Source of the DNA: Nemertoderma westbladi
Taxonomy: Eukaryota; Xenacoelomorpha; Nemertodermatida; Nemertodermatidae
DNA length: 64,000 bases
Direction of reading: 5' to 3'
Assembly (NCBI GenBank): GCA_032718475.1
Contig: JAUCBJ010007462.1
Coordinates: 62,001-126,000, forward strand
Positions within the stretch are counted from its first letter, which is position 1. Each line of letters opens with the position of its first letter. Position numbers and translations under genes: made by a program. Positions 63,951 to 64,000 of the stretch are shown one piece after another. The notes below the pieces were generated by a model. The model saw nothing but the letters and a program-made list of their open reading frames with translations. It was not told the origin of the DNA and made no database searches.

Positions 63951-64000
63951 GTTGGCGATTAACATAAATGAGTAAACAAAGATCAAAAATAGCCACACCA

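Overview
This is a stretch of animal (metazoan) genome, not a bacterial or viral one. The only host coding sequence I can support is a calcium-binding EGF-like exon. It is present twice: once at 13.7 kb and again, nearly identical, at 63.8 kb. Both copies have phase 1-1 splice boundaries and the same roughly 52-bp minisatellite directly upstream. Almost everything between them is nested, mostly broken transposable elements. The mix (BEL/Pao, Copia, RTE-like and CR1/L2-like LINEs, inverted-repeat DNA elements) and the EGF exon fit a marine invertebrate, with a cnidarian as one plausible source. The species cannot be fixed from sequence alone.

Layout. 1-13,271: BEL/Pao element 1 (+ strand, 5' end outside the window). 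It carries gag and protease, an RTE-type LINE insertion flanked by duplicated gag-protease sequence, a pol with the RT core deleted, an array of palindrome-bearing repeats, a large open ORF ('ORF-X1') and a 568-bp 3' LTR. 13.3-13.9 kb: minisatellite and EGF exon copy 1. 13.9-16.4 kb: intron-like sequence and GC-rich repeats. 16,372-21,142: a Copia element bounded by a 5-bp duplication; most of its interior is replaced by a CR1/L2-like LINE with a long open ORF. 21.5-23.3 kb: a divergent ORF-X fragment (X3, - strand). 23.3-33.3 kb: BEL/Pao element 2 (- strand), a sister of element 1; its ORF-X2 is split by an RTE-type LINE with a 12-bp target duplication. 33.4-~52 kb: BEL/Pao element 3 (+ strand), with an integrase, ORF-X4 interrupted by a CR1/L2-like LINE that is itself interrupted by a 6-kb head-to-tail dimer, and a 3' LTR. 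52.4-54.9 kb: a second RTE-like LINE. 55.6-59 kb: two inverted-repeat elements and two LINE fragments. 59.8-62.85 kb: another RTE-type LINE. 62.9-64 kb: minisatellite and EGF exon copy 2.

Most interesting signal. Three BEL/Pao elements carry, downstream of integrase where env sits in some relatives, a non-env ORF (about 855 aa in the best copy) ending in three CCHC zinc knuckles plus a conserved C-terminal block. At least four diverged members (X1-X4) occur here, and I recognise no named family. In elements 1 and 2 it follows a tandem array of a GGTAC-GTA-GTACC palindrome and a conserved splice-acceptor-like AG just upstream of the ATG. Stem-loops lie just before the 3' LTR in all three elements, and one LTR hairpin shows a covarying base pair. 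I infer an accessory nucleic-acid-binding protein expressed separately from gag-pol; its function is unknown. Element 3 also contains four copies of an 18-bp palindrome, two of them in reading frame inside its ORFs. All frame and homology statements come from reading the sequence and translations; no database search was possible.
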